From Larix kaempferi (taxonomy: Eukaryota > Streptophyta > Pinopsida > Pinales > Pinaceae), in assembly GCA_027924585.1 (NCBI GenBank), contig BSBM01000361.1:65873501-65937500 (forward strand): DNA of 64,000 nt, read 5' to 3'. A program made the position numbers and the translations under genes. The notes beneath the pieces were generated by a model, which saw nothing but the letters and a program-made list of their open reading frames with translations, did no database searches and was not told the origin of the DNA. This document shows, piece by piece, positions 1-11,050 of the stretch. Each line of letters opens with the position of its first letter. Position 1 is the stretch's first letter.

Positions 1-190
1 ATATGATACCCCTCTTATGACCCGACATGCATTCTACAATGCGGCTTGCTTCTTTCGATGTATATAGTGGATGCACATTAATTCACCCACAATGCAATTA
101 CTCAACCACATATCATTATGATTTGCAACATCTAATGGTCTAATGAAGAGATAGGAGATCACTTCTTGTATGTCACTAGAGCCAATGCAC

Positions 191-475
191 CAGAGTAATT
201 TTTAGGGGCGAAATTTCACCAATTGGCTATTTTTTCAAAAAATAAATTCGCTATTTGTTCATTTTCAGTCTCTAATATCGCCTATATTTACATAAAATAT
301 GTTTTTTTTTTTCCTCCGTAATATTCGCCAAAATTTACACATTTCAGTAGTAAATTGCATGTTTCATATTTAATATTCGCCTACCTATCTATATACATGT
401 TTTTTTCAATCCAAAATAATCGCGCCTATGATACTATACTTAAGTATAATATTAGAATCTTTAAAAAATACCCTA
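191..475. mobile_element. hAT-like MITE, copy A
   Basis: Short non-coding element of 285 bp. It starts CAGAGTAATTTTTA and ends with the imperfect inverse complement (TTAAAAAATACCCTA). It is flanked by a perfect 8-bp target duplication, CAATGCAC, at 183-190 and 476-483. CAG-type terminal inverted repeats with 8-bp duplications are the signature of hAT transposons. There is no ORF, so it would depend on a transposase supplied elsewhere. A motif of the type AATATYCGCC recurs inside at roughly 45-52 bp spacing (GCC at 280, 327, 379, 424). Two further copies lie at 6752 and 33539. Confidence 0.9.
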
Positions 476-529
476 CAATGCACATAGTACAACATTTAGA
501 TTGCATGTTGCAGTTCCCCAATCGCTGAC

Positions 530-690
530 TAAGCCTGTTGTGGGCTAGATATCCAAGCCCCCAGGGCCTGTAACAAGCTCTAGGAGGCTGACTAAACCTC
601 CCAAGGCCTGTAATAGGCACAAGTGGCTGGGTATTCAAGCCCCCTAGGCCTATCGAGGGCCTATAACAGGCCCTAGAGGCTTAGATCCTC
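530..690. repeat. imperfect GC-rich short repeats
   Basis: Several diverged units of about 40-50 bp with the core AAGCCCCC-GGCCTGTAA-AGGC-CTAGGGGCT follow one another in an otherwise AT-rich stretch. No gene is visible. It may be the remnant of a minisatellite or of a GC-rich element end. Confidence 0.5.
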
Positions 691-699
691 CCAAGGTTA

Positions 700-1984
700 T
701 TGGTAACAACTGGCTGAGTGCTATTGGTAACAATTGGTTGTCAATGACCACTGTCTCTCGACTATGATCAAGTGGAAACCCACTTCACCACGAAACCCCT
801 GGCCTCAAGCATGCCTCAAGATGCGATTTCCCTGCGTACTGGTAAGCCCGAGCCTTGCCTCAACCCGATTTCTCATCCGGCCTTGATCCCACCATCTCCA
901 TTTGGCGGATATTTATCAGCTTGCCCATATAAAAAAGACCCCAAAGTATTTTTGCATTGTTACATTAAATTAAAAAAACCCTTTGCCCCTTAATATATAA
1001 GCAATATAATTTGTAGGTTTTCATGAATATTTAATACCACAATATGAATGAACGTGATATTATATTGCCTTCTATTGAAGCCCCTGTGCGTGGTGACAAT
1101 GGCCTCCCTCTTAGTTCTCCATAAGATTGATTTTAGGAATTCAATCTTAAGATGCTAGTTTGTGTTCTAACATGGAAGAACAAGCATCTCTAAGATGATG
1201 TATATATTCTTAATGGTAGAAAAAATGATGGAGGAGGTTGAAGGATACAACTATTGGGTAGGAAACAATGGCTTATATGGTCATCTACTTATTCTTATAC
1301 AACTAGAAAAAGGAGGATAGAAAACCTCGATTTCCTTTTAAATATAGTTTAATTTATGGACTTTAATTTATTAAGCTTATAGAACACATGAGCTCTCTAT
1401 GGCTATACTTGTATTTACATGATATAAAATTGGTAGATTGGTAGGCTGTGGTGTGAAACATCTGCAATTCTCATCTTTTATAAGCATTGCACTGATTATT
1501 GGACTATGAGTCTTTTACATTCTTTGTTACATTGATCACTTGAATGGGTTTCCTTTTACACATTTTTCCTTCCCCATTATTATTTCGTTTGGTCTTCCAC
1601 TATCCAATGCTACAAATTGATCAGTTGCCCATGCAATCCCAGTGGGATCATTATTAGCATTATATTATTATTTTATTTAGCATCCTTTTGCTTAAACTAA
1701 GATGCGTTAAGGCTCCTATTTGTTACAACTTGATAATATGATATAAAGGGGGTATTAAAAATGGGTTGAGAAAAATGGATAGCTACAATATCTGGTGAAA
1801 CTAGGGGTTTTCTTAATTGGAAAGGTATATTGGGAGGGGGGATCAACAATACAATTTTAAGGGGCATTTTCCAATATTTAGTGAATTTAGGGATATTCTT
1901 TAATATCCTGCGAACAATTGTGCTACGTAAAAATTTCATTGAGGGAACCCCCCATGCTTTTGAATGAATGTACAAACTGATAGG
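700..1984. other. non-coding interval, no recognised feature
   Basis: AT-rich sequence with only short chance ORFs on either strand. I see no transposon domain, RNA gene or clear repeat boundary. If the minus-strand gypsy remnant to the right once had an integrase and a 3' LTR here, they are deleted or too decayed to recognise. No copy of its 303-bp LTR is present. Confidence 0.5.
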
Positions 1985-2457
1985 TCATTCTTCCATTCTC
2001 CTCTTGCTTCTACTATCCAATCAGGTTGTATAACATAAATAGCACAACGCAATGCCTCAACATCCTCATCTTCTCTTGAGAGTGCATTTGGCACCATAAT
2101 CTGTTTCGCTTTTTATAGATGATTTCAAAGTCATATCTAAACATCTTGGTTACTCATTTTTGTTGCTCTTCTAAAGGTAGTATATGTTCCAAGAAGTATT
2201 TAAGACTATCCTTATATGTTTTGACCTTAAAGTACCTCTATTAGGTAAGGACACCATTGCTTAAGTGCATGTAGTGTTTCCATTATTTCCTTCTCATAAA
2301 TGGGTTTGTGTAAGTCCTTTCCCCTAATTTCCCAACTTTCAAAATATAGGGGCCTTCCTTCTTGCATTAGAACAACACCAATGCCACTTCCTAAGGCATC
2401 AAATCCCACAATATTTTTTTTGTAAAGCTTGGTGTGGTCAAGATAAGGGATTTTCAC
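1985..2457 (-). pseudogene. Ty3/gypsy RNase H fragment and integrase linker
   Basis: The 3' part of the minus-strand pol remnant. Residues GSGIGVVLMQEGRPLYF followed by a YEKEIMETLHALKQW block match the RNase H fold of gypsy elements, which removes the RNA strand during reverse transcription. The first catalytic position reads FDALGSG where the family usually has DAS/DAT. Downstream, NALSREDEDVEALRC matches the spacer between RNase H and integrase. The match stops near 1985 and no integrase follows, so the element is truncated here. Fragmented and non-functional. Confidence 0.75.
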
Positions 2458-2459
2458 AT

Positions 2460-3519
2460 TGCCTCTTTAAGTTGTTTAAAAGCTTGAGTTGCCTCTGGAG
2501 TCCAAGAGAATGAATCCTTCTTCAATAATGTTGTCAGAGGTGTTTCTATTCTTCCATAGTTCTGAACAAACTTGTGGTAGTACCCTTTCAAACCTAATAA
2601 TCCTCTTAGATTCTTCAAGGTTTTGGTAATTTCCTAGTCCATCATGGATTTAATTTTGCTAGGGTCTACCTTGACACCTTCATGAGATACAATATGACCC
2701 AAATCTCTACCTCGTTTACCCCAAAGAAACATTTGGAAAGTTTTGCATATAGTTGTTGCTCATTTAGTAGTTGTAGCACCCTGTCAACATGTTGAACATG
2801 TTCTTCCCAAGATTTGTTATAGATTAATATATCATCAAAAAATATTAACACAAATTTTCCAATGAAGGGCATGAAAATGGAATTCATCAAACCTTGAAAT
2901 GTGGAAAGTGCATTCATAAGGCCAAAAGGCATGACCATAAATTCATAACGACCTTCATGATTTTTGAATGTTGTTTGTGGGATGTCTTCTTCCTTCATTC
3001 TAATATGATGATACCCTAAATGAATATCCAACTTTGTGAAGTAAATTGGTCCATGTAGATCATCTAACAATTAATCAATGATAGGAATGGGAAACTTATC
3101 TTTATTGGTGAGCTTGTTGATCTCTCTATAATCTTGACACATATATGCCATGATCCCTCCTTCTTGTGTACCATTACCACTGGTGCAGAGTAATAACTTT
3201 GTCTAGGCCTAATTATGCCAACCACTAACATTTCTTCAACTATACGCTTAATTTCACTCTTTTGTCCATATGAGTATCTATAAGGTCTATTGTTAGGAGG
3301 AACACTTCCTAGAATCAAGTGAATAGGATGATCACGATCTTGAGTAGGTGGAATAATTTTTGGAATATTTTCAAATACCTTGGAAAGCTTATCAATGATC
3401 CTTTGGCGATCTAGGGGAATATGAGACTTAGATGTTTGAACCCCTAGTGAGCATAATTGTGAAATTACACTGTGATGTCCCCTTTTCAACAATTTTGCCA
3501 TTCTATAAGATCTTATCAC
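2460..3519 (-). pseudogene. Ty3/gypsy reverse transcriptase, decayed
   Basis: Reverse transcriptase of a minus-strand gypsy element, in two main pieces (3064-3519 and 2666-3070) broken by stops and frameshifts. Recognisable blocks are the N-terminal MLVVGIIRPRQSYYSAPVVMV, the LDIHLGYHHIRM block, MPFGLMNA-STFQ and the catalytic FFDDILIYN. The two catalytic aspartates (DD) are still present. Motif spelling resembles plant chromovirus-type elements. It lies directly downstream of the gag-protease piece at 3619-4377 and shares its orientation with the LTR at 5768-6070. Confidence 0.85.
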
Positions 3520-3618
3520 CTTGATTGATTTCCCTGTGATACCCCTTAACTAAAATTATTTTCCTTTCCAGGAAAATTTTATTAAAATTTCTTGAAAATT
3601 AAAAGCCATTGTTCCCAA

Positions 3619-4377
3619 TTATTGTAACCATTGGACCCCTAGGACAACATCAAAACCGACCATTGGAATAACAATAATTGGACTATTCAATACATATTTC
3701 TCCAAAGTAAGAGTAATATTATGGGATTTCCCTAAGAAATTGATAGTTCCTCCATCTTCATTCATTACTTTAAACTCTTGTGCTAGATATATAAAGCAAT
3801 TAAGAGCTTCGGTTAATTTACAATGAATGAAATTAAGAGTGCTACAAGAATCTATCAACATGGTTACCCTTTTCTTTTTGATACATCCTTCTATATTGAG
3901 AGTTTGAGGAGTGCTAATTCCATCCATTGCATGAAAATATATGGTGGGAGTAATCTCGTCAGGAGTAATCTCTTCTATTTCTTCAGCTTGAGATGGTTCT
4001 TGTTCTTTTGCTTCGTATTCTTCACAATCTATGTAGAATAATTTCTTCTCACCACACATGTGTCTCTTGCTATACATGTTGTCACAACTAAAGCATAGAC
4101 CTTTTGCGCCTCTTAATTCATCCATTTGTTGAGGTTTAAACCGTGTATATTGAGGTGGGTTAGAAGAAGGAACATTAATCTCTCTATAGGTGTTAGAGGT
4201 GGTTCTTTTAGTAGCCATTGCCATGTTTTTACTTTCAACATTCCTTGCCAACATCAAAGACTTATGTAAGGATGTTGGTTTGAAGAGACACCCCTGATGT
4301 TGAATGTTATCCTTCAAGGTTCCAATAAAGGTATCCAACAATTTATCATTTGGTATGCCCTCCACTTTGAGACCCAA
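3619..4377 (-). pseudogene. Ty3/gypsy gag C-terminus and protease
   Basis: About 250 codons open. The first third is the C-terminal part of a gag capsid domain. A zinc knuckle of the form CX2CX7HXC follows near residue 90 (CFSCDNMYSKRHMC), the arrangement seen in plant chromovirus-like gag. An aspartic protease region follows. Its active-site block reads LIDSCSTLNFI, where the family norm is DSG, so the conserved glycine is replaced by cysteine, which probably inactivates it. Upstream coding continues in broken frames to about 4650. Confidence 0.8.
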
Positions 4378-4990
4378 ATTTTGAAATTGTTGAATGTGCT
4401 TGATTACTGGACTCTTTTACCTTAGATTTATCAATTGGGTAAAGAAGAAATTTCTCTTAACATCATCATGATATGATATCAATTCTTTTGTAAAAATGGA
4501 CCAAGAGACAATGGAGTTATTTTTGCATTAAAAAATCCATTGGTACCACACAAACTACTTAGGTTCTAAATATAAAGACACAATAGTTACTTTTTGTAGA
4601 ATTGGCACATGGTGTATATCAAAGAATTGCTCCATTTGGAATATCCATGTTATGGGGTCATTTTCCATCAAAATTCCTCATGTAAATATTAGGGAATTGG
4701 ATACCCATTTGGGACCACCCCTAATTAATTCCATTATTAGAATCAAATCCTCTCGGAGTATGCTTATTAATGTAAGGTTCATCAACATCAACACTATCTT
4801 TATCTTCCTTAGTAACCTGGGACATATCATTACCTTTAGGGAAATTTTCCTTTGGATTTTGTATGAGATTGGAAATCATTTGCATATTTTCCTCCATATT
4901 ATTATCCACAAGTCCCATAATATGATTCTCTAAATTAACTAAATCAACCATTATCACACTCCCTTTAATCAAATATTCCAACTTGGTTAC
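4378..4990 (-). pseudogene. gag N-terminal remnant of the minus-strand gypsy element
   Basis: Weak coding potential in several frames. An open piece at 4721-4981 begins MEYLIKG and is acidic, as gag leaders often are. Assignment rests on position (between the primer site at 5754 and the clearer gag at 4377) rather than on a motif. Confidence 0.45.
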
Positions 4991-5753
4991 TCAAAAAGAT
5001 AGGTCTTCACTTTCATTGAAGGTTGAAGATGAATCCTCAGGTGGTTTAAATGGAGTGTGAATTTTTCCACCACATTTTGGTGCCATGTGGAACAATAAAA
5101 ATAGATATCTACAATATTTACCGCACCTTTGAGATCACCCAAAATAAATCCTTCTACTAAAAGTTATTCAAATTTAAAATGGCATACCTTTTTCTAACCC
5201 TAATTTGGAGACTGATTTGCTAGTCGACCTTCTCACTGAGGTAACACTAAAATTTTGGCCCCTATGAGTCAGAAACTTTTTTTATATATGCTGATATGTC
5301 TTCTCTTCAATTCCACGAGTATGACCTAATTTTGATGTGCCAATAAAAAGTTGTGACAATTTTCCCAACACTTTTTATTTTTGTCCCTTTCAGAAGAGCA
5401 AAAGTGTATGACCTTCCACATGTCCAATTTTTTGGATTTGATTCTGAAATTTATACCACAGATACTGTGGTATCTCTTATTTCTAATTTAATAGGTCTTA
5501 TTCAATTTTGATCTTTCATGCTCCATATATAACAATTTTTCCCAGAACACCTGTTTCAGATTGGTTTTTGGACTAGTTAGAAAACCTGACTTCCATTGCG
5601 TATGAATAAGAACATGCAATTAGTCAGGATTTGAAAATTGTACCATAGATATTTCGTTCTTTCCTATAAATCCCCTCCAATTTTCACTATTTGAAACTTC
5701 ATAGAAAAATTTATAGCAAAAATTCCACGATGACTAGCTTTGGAAGCATGCAA
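4991..5753 (-). other. probable 5' untranslated leader of the minus-strand gypsy element
   Basis: No ORF or repeat is visible. By position it is the stretch between primer site and gag of the minus-strand element. Confidence 0.5.
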
Positions 5754-5765
5754 GCTCTGATACCA
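5754..5765 (-). promoter_or_regulatory. primer-binding site, tRNA-iMet type
   Basis: On the minus strand this reads TGGTATCAGAGC, complementary to the 3' end of plant initiator methionine tRNA and the standard primer site of many plant LTR retrotransposons. It sits two bases inside the LTR end at 5768, which fixes the orientation of the element as minus. Confidence 0.9.
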
Positions 5766-5767
5766 AA

Positions 5768-6070
5768 TGTTATGCAACAAATTGCCCCAAAGGGCATAAA
5801 TGGACAAGAAAGAGTAGTCCATGCCTTAATTATTAATAAAAGAGATGAATAGAAATCCTCTTTGAGAGGGAACCCTCCTTATACAATGTACTAAATACAC
5901 AAGACAAGACAAAACAAGATGATTCAAATGAAAAAGTCTCCTTGATATATATATATGAGACAAAGAAGTACAATTACAGCTAATGAACTCAAGACGACAT
6001 CAATAATATAGAAATAATAATATAAAGTTCCCAATTTAGGGGGGAATGGGCCACAATTTAGAGCTTAACA
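5768..6070 (-). repeat. 5' LTR (303 bp) of the minus-strand gypsy remnant
   Basis: Bounded on the plus strand by TGTTATGC and GAGCTTAACA, giving the inverted ends TGTTA/TAACA, with the primer site just inside. Sequence to the right abruptly becomes protease coding sequence of a plus-strand element, so this element inserted into that one. The partner 3' LTR is not in the window and the target duplication cannot be tested. Confidence 0.8.
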
Positions 6071-6074
6071 CCAG

Positions 6075-6740
6075 AGGATCCAAAGGAATGGGAGTACCTC
6101 TTTCATTCGTAGATGTGGGTAAATGGGACTCTAGTGCATTTCATTGTCGATAGTGGTATCCAGAAGAACCTCATCTTAGTCGAAGTCATCAAGTGGTTGA
6201 AGCTGTTGACAATGACACATCCACAACCAAACACCATGGATTGGTTGATCCAGGGATGAGACATCCCTATCAATTATTAATTTTACCTATCCTATGGAAT
6301 CAAGCCCTTCAAGGAAGCTTGGTAATAAGTGATGTTGCCCCACTTGAAGCTTGTGATGTTCTTTGAGGAAAACCCTATATGTGAAAATGTTATGTTTTTT
6401 ATGAGTCCAAGCCCTATAGTTTCATTGTTACTTTGGGATGACAACTCTATAGGGTACCCGATGTAGCTCCAACTATTGCAGTCTCCTTGATCTCAGCAAA
6501 GCAATGTTGGAACGTAATCTCTTAGATTGGGAAATTTGTCCTCTTCATGGTTCATTTAGAAGGAAAATGGAAGGTCACTATGACTACCACGACCTCAATG
6601 CAAGGTATCTATACACAACAAAAGCAGGTGGACAATATTATAGAGGAATAAAAAAAAATATTTTCCTCGCCTAAAGGGGTGCCTTTGCATTTCCAAGACA
6701 AGCATTCAATTGATTTGATACCTAGTGCTCCTCTACCTAA
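6075..6740 (+). pseudogene. plus-strand chromovirus: protease region
   Basis: Frameshifted coding remnant. In pieces one can read FIVDSG-QKNLI, LVEVIKWLKL, HPQP, and SYGIKPFKEAW, which is the aspartic protease and its downstream region in plant chromoviruses. The active-site DSG triplet is kept. The upstream gag is missing because the minus-strand element at 5768-6070 cuts in. It continues to the MITE at 6752, which is inserted at the start of the RT region. Confidence 0.75.
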
Positions 6741-6751
6741 TGACCCAATTT

Positions 6752-7036
6752 CAGGGAAATTTTTAGGGACGAAATTTCGCCAATTGGCTATTTTTTAGCT
6801 TTTTTCAAAATATAAATTCACTATTTGGTCATTTTTAGTCTCTAATATCGCTTATAATTACATAAAATATGTTTTTTTATCATAATATTTTCCAAAATTT
6901 ACAAGTTCTAGTAGTAAATTGTATGTTTCATATTTAATATTCGCCTACCAATCTATATATATGATTTTTCAATCCAAAATAATTGCCTAGAATACTATAC
7001 TTAAGTATACTTTTATAATCCTTAAAAAATACCTTG
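6752..7036. mobile_element. hAT-like MITE, copy B
   Basis: Same 285-bp length as copy A. It begins CAGGGAAATTTTTAGGGACG and ends AAAAAATACCTTG. A perfect 8-bp target duplication, CCCAATTT, lies at 6744-6751 and 7037-7044. It interrupts the plus-strand chromovirus between protease and RT, and the gypsy reading frame continues from one side of the duplication to the other. The insertion is therefore younger than the retrotransposon. Non-coding. Confidence 0.92.
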
Positions 7037-7044
7037 CCCAATTT

Positions 7045-7800
7045 ACAGACGCTCTCTTCTAAAGAATGAGGAAATAAAATGTTAGATTCAAGATCTCATC
7101 CAAAAAGGCCACATTCAATTAAGCTCCTCACCCTATGGGAGCCCAATTGTGTTGGTGTAGAAGAAGGATGAGACATGATAACTCTATATTGATTACTAAT
7201 CCATGAACAAAATCACAATGAAGAATTAATACCCAATCCCCCAAATTGATGATATTCTTGATCAACTTAAGGGTTCCAAATTCTTTAGTAAGATTGACAT
7301 GAAGTCTGGCTACAACCACGCCCCAATTGAGCAAACTAATATATGGAAGATAGCCTTCAAGTCTAAAGAAGGCCTTTTTGAGTGGTTGGTCTTTCCTTTT
7401 GGATTGAATATTGATCCATCAACATTCATGATGATGATGGATAATATATTAAGGCCATTCAGAAAATATTTTTTGGTCGTATATCTAGACGACATCCTCA
7501 TCTATAACAAAACTTGGGTGGAACATTTACAACACATTCAATATATCTTGAGCATCACGTGGAAACACAAATTATATGCCAATCCGGAGAAACTATTCAA
7601 CATGGAGATAATTTAGTATCTTGGACACATTGTGGATGAATATGGGGTTCATGTGGACCTAGCCAAGATCTAATTCATTCATGAGCGGCATGATCTTTAT
7701 GACTCTAATAGAGCTCCACAATTTTCTAGGCTTCACCAACTTTTACCACAGGTTTGTGTTGGGTTCTCATATTGCTTGGCCCTTAAGCAAGGTGACTAAG
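7045..7800 (+). pseudogene. plus-strand chromovirus: reverse transcriptase
   Basis: The RT begins with a leader after the MITE and shows SSPYGSPIVLV, then an open piece at 7299-7616 with MKSGYNH, FEWLVFPFGLN, PSTFMMMM and the catalytic YLDDILIYNKTW. Stops and frameshifts interrupt both ends, and YLGHIVDEYGVHVD is read in a second frame. The catalytic DD pair is intact, but the gene as a whole is dead. Confidence 0.85.
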
Positions 7801-8300
7801 GGTGGAGCCAAGGCCAATTTTTATTCGGGTGAGACACAATAGATAGCATTCAATGATTTGAATCATTGCCTCTCCAAGCACCAAACATCACTCTTTCAAA
7901 CCTGCAACATCATTTTGAGATTGAGACAAATGCCTCTAACTATGATATCGATGCAGTCCTCACTCAACATGGAAATATAATGGCATATTATCACAATGAG
8001 ACACTCTTTGATTTTGTTTGTAGGTATCCCACATATGACAAGGAGATGTACTCCACTTTGAAGGCTTGTCACCAATGGAAACACTACATCCTAGGAAAGG
8101 AGATGATCATCCACACTAATCACAAGCCCCTGTAATTCATGCAGATGAAAGGAAAGTTACATAATTACATCCATCAGAAGTGGTCGAGATACTTGCAACA
8201 ATCCTACCTAAACATCTGAAGTAAAATAAGGGAATCACAAATTGAGTTGAAAATTTCCTTAGTCAACCTTTAGTTTCTGCACTGACTATTGTTCTTGACT
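7801..8300 (+). pseudogene. plus-strand chromovirus: RNase H
   Basis: The open piece at 7866-8135 reads FEIETNASNYDIDAVLTQHG, then YDKEMYSTLKACHQWKHY and IIHTNHKPL. This matches gypsy RNase H. The third acidic site (usually TDH) reads TNH, so one catalytic aspartate is lost. Downstream is the decayed linker to integrase. Confidence 0.8.
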
Positions 8301-8319
8301 CTTGTGGACATGAAACATT

Positions 8320-9480
8320 TGGGTAGCCACAATTATATGATAATGACCCTAGATTTTTTGTTATCTATCAAACATTATGAGCATGTAGATCGGTATTGAA
8401 CTTTCATATCCAGTGTGAAATTTTATGCCATATGGGCCATCTCTAGTGTGTTCCTTGAAGTGAGCATGAGAAGTTTATTTGGGAGGTGCATTACAATCAA
8501 GTGGAAGGGAAAATCATTGTAGAGAAGACAGTGGTGGTATTACAAAATTACTTCTATTGGCTGAAACTCTGACAAGACGTTGGATAATATATCAGATAAT
8601 GTACTTCCTGTGCCATTGCCAAACCCACCATCAAGAATCAGGGGTTGTACATCCCTTTGTAAACCCTAGACATATCTTGGGAGTTTGTCTGCATGGACTA
8701 CATGTCTGACCTACCTTCAACCAAGCATGGCAATGAATGTGTATGTGTTGTAACTATTGACTAGTTCTCTAAGATATAAATTTTAACTCCTTGTAAGAAG
8801 AGCATCACAGTAGAGGCCACTACTAAGATCTTCTTTGAGTGTGTTTGGTTTCATTTTTACCTCCCACGGACTATTATATCAGATAAGGACAGCAAATTCT
8901 TGAGTACCTTATAGTCCATTATATGGTCAATGATGGACACCAAGTTGACCAAATTGACTACCTTCCACCCCCAGAATGATGGTCAGATAGAGGTTTTCAA
9001 TAAGACGATTGTGCATATTTTGAGAATGTACAACACCAAACATCCACACACATGGGATGAGATCCTTCCTTATGTTCAACATAGCAACAACAGATCCCTC
9101 CATAGCTCTATTAGCCACAACCCTTTTCAAGTGCGCTTGGGGTTCAAAGCATTAGCCGCTATTGATGTATCTCTCCCCATTGCATATACACAAGAAGAAT
9201 CCTCCCATGCCTAAGCTAAGTTTGATCAATCAACAATTTGTTTTGAATGGATCCAACACATCCAACAACAAGTTCATGATATTTTATAGAAATCCAATGC
9301 CAAGTACAAGCAGTGCCACAATCAACATTGGGTTCCACACAAGTTCTATGCGGGAGATAACATATGGTTTCATTTGCAAAAAGAGTGCCTCATAGGACCC
9401 CATCAAAAAATATTCCCACTACAATATGGGCCTTACACCATGAATTATTTCGAATTAAGCGTTCCCCCTTTCCTCGACTT
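8320..9480 (+). pseudogene. plus-strand chromovirus: integrase
   Basis: Broken by several stops and frameshifts. The core domain can be followed through CMDYMSDLPSTKHGNE (near 8690), VVTID-FSK (first catalytic D), IISDKDSKF (second D, near 8880) and GQIEVFNKTI (catalytic E, near 8970-9010). All three DDE residues are visible. The C-terminal part continues through HNPFQVRLGF and a PNAKYKQCHNQH-like stretch in another frame. Confidence 0.8.
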
Positions 9481-9579
9481 GCACCTTGTATTTAATGTGG
9501 AGTTTTTCTAACCATATTTTCCACCTCTCTTGGACATCTCATAGGTAGCTGAGCACTTGGCTCCAATAGAATTCAATCC

Positions 9580-9735
9580 TGATTGCATTGAGTAGGTGAC
9601 AATCATCTGAATTATGGAAACTGAGATAAAGGGAACCCTCCAATATAAAAACCAATTGTATTATGTCATCAAATCAAGACAACTTATTCACCAAGGAAAG
9701 TGGCTCACCAAGGGTCAAATTCACTAGAATGTTTT
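9580..9735 (+). pseudogene. chromodomain remnant at the end of pol
   Basis: A degenerate stretch readable as METEIKGTLQYKNQLYYVIK followed by GKWLTKGQIH. It has the order and spacing of the C-terminal chromodomain of plant chromoviruses, a module that binds histone marks and steers integration. Two stops interrupt it. This supports the chromovirus assignment of the plus-strand element. Confidence 0.65.
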
Positions 9736-10424
9736 CCATATAATGAGTGAAATTAATGCAATGGAGACCATTACTTCTTAATGGGAGAGGAATAATATAT
9801 TTGGATATTGGTGGCCACCCACCTCTTCCACTGACTCACAACAGTTCTCCATCTCCTTGGAATTTTTCTATTGTTTTTTGGGTCCCAAACTTCTAAGTTT
9901 GTTTTGAGGCCCTAAATGGTTTTGGTATGGTTGAAAAACTTGCAAGCCTAGTTGAAATTTTTTCTTCTCTTCAAGATATTTCCAATGGGATATCGTGCAC
10001 CCAAAATGGAGTTTGTATGTGGAAGTTGCACCCCCGAGAAGTTGACGTGTCAACTCGACTCCTTAGGCCCCACATTGTTTTTTTGCTTCCTCTCCTAGAG
10101 TTAGGGTTTTGGATCTTTAGGGTTTCTTTGACTCTTATGGTTTCACACTTCATGTTAAAAAGAAACCTTGGCCTCTTGTAATGGGCATCTTGCGAATGAG
10201 TGCAACCCATACATCTCTCTTTAGAGATAACTTGCCACCATTCTAGCTAGTTGTGTTGCTTTGCAATTTACAATGTTTTCCATTTTATTCATTAATATAA
10301 TTTGGGTTTGATTGTACTACTATGCACTCTACAATGTCTTTTGTGTTTGTTTCCATTTTATATTGGTGCCCTCATTTTGTTCTCCAAATAATCCATATCA
10401 CATAAACATTTGCAAAATTGAGTA
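9736..10424 (+). other. 3' untranslated region and probable 3' LTR remnant
   Basis: Non-coding sequence after pol. The T-rich stretch with CTCCTAGAGTTAGGGTTTTGG and the later CTTGTAATGGGC stretch look like the R/U5 part of a chromovirus LTR. I could not fix TG/CA ends and no second copy is present to confirm it. Confidence 0.4.
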
Positions 10425-10980
10425 ATTTCTACCTCTTATATGGGTGATAATTTGATAATGTTTGTAGACATTGTAGATTGTTGCGGGTTTATATGTTTGA
10501 CTTCTAATATGGGTAATTTGACATGTGGGTTTGCTTTACTTTGCATGTGGAATGTTATGGGTTTAACTATTTGACCTATGATATGTGCAATTTGACCAGT
10601 GGGTTTTCTTTGCTTTGCATGTGGGTTTATCGACTTGCTTGCATGCTAATTAAAATAACCCCTATGACCAAAAGCATCTACAAAGATGAATAATTCTTAC
10701 CTCTTATATAGGTAATAAATTGGTAAGGTTTGTAATTATTGTGGCTTGTGGGTTTAACTAATTGACCTCTAATATGGGTAATTCGACCTATTAGTTTGCT
10801 TTTTCTTTGCTTTGCATATGGATTTACGTGTTTACTTGCATGCTAGTAAAATAAATCCCTATGACCATAAGCATTTACTATGTCGAAGAAATTTAGGTCT
10901 CTGATATGGGTAATATCTTAGTATATGTTTGTAATAGCTTGTTACTTGTTTGTAATTAAACTTGTGGGTTGGATTTGCTT
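10425..10980. repeat. imperfect long tandem repeats
   Basis: Two to three diverged units of roughly 200-260 bp share the phrases CTCTTATATGGGTAATAA, GGGTTTAACTA-TTGACCT, TTTGCTTTGCATGTGG and TGCATGCTA-TAAAATAA-CCCTATGACC. They start near 10427, 10687 and (partial) 10885. No coding capacity. Confidence 0.6.
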
Positions 10981-11024
10981 TTACGTGCCAAGCCTACTTG
11001 CATTAGCCTCTATTTATATATAAA

Positions 11025-11050
11025 TGTGTGTGTGTGTGTGTGTGTGTGTG
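11025..11050. repeat. (TG)n microsatellite
   Basis: Thirteen TG dinucleotides in a row, followed by CGCACAAGCGCATGTG. Confidence 0.95.

Noticed and set aside
772-993. Short plus-strand frame (73 codons) as a small gene
   Set aside because: No homology I recognise, no supporting context; length expected by chance.
1697-1975. Minus-strand 92-codon frame as integrase of the left gypsy remnant
   Set aside because: No zinc-binding or DDE motif; hydrophobic chance reading after the recognisable linker ends near 1985.
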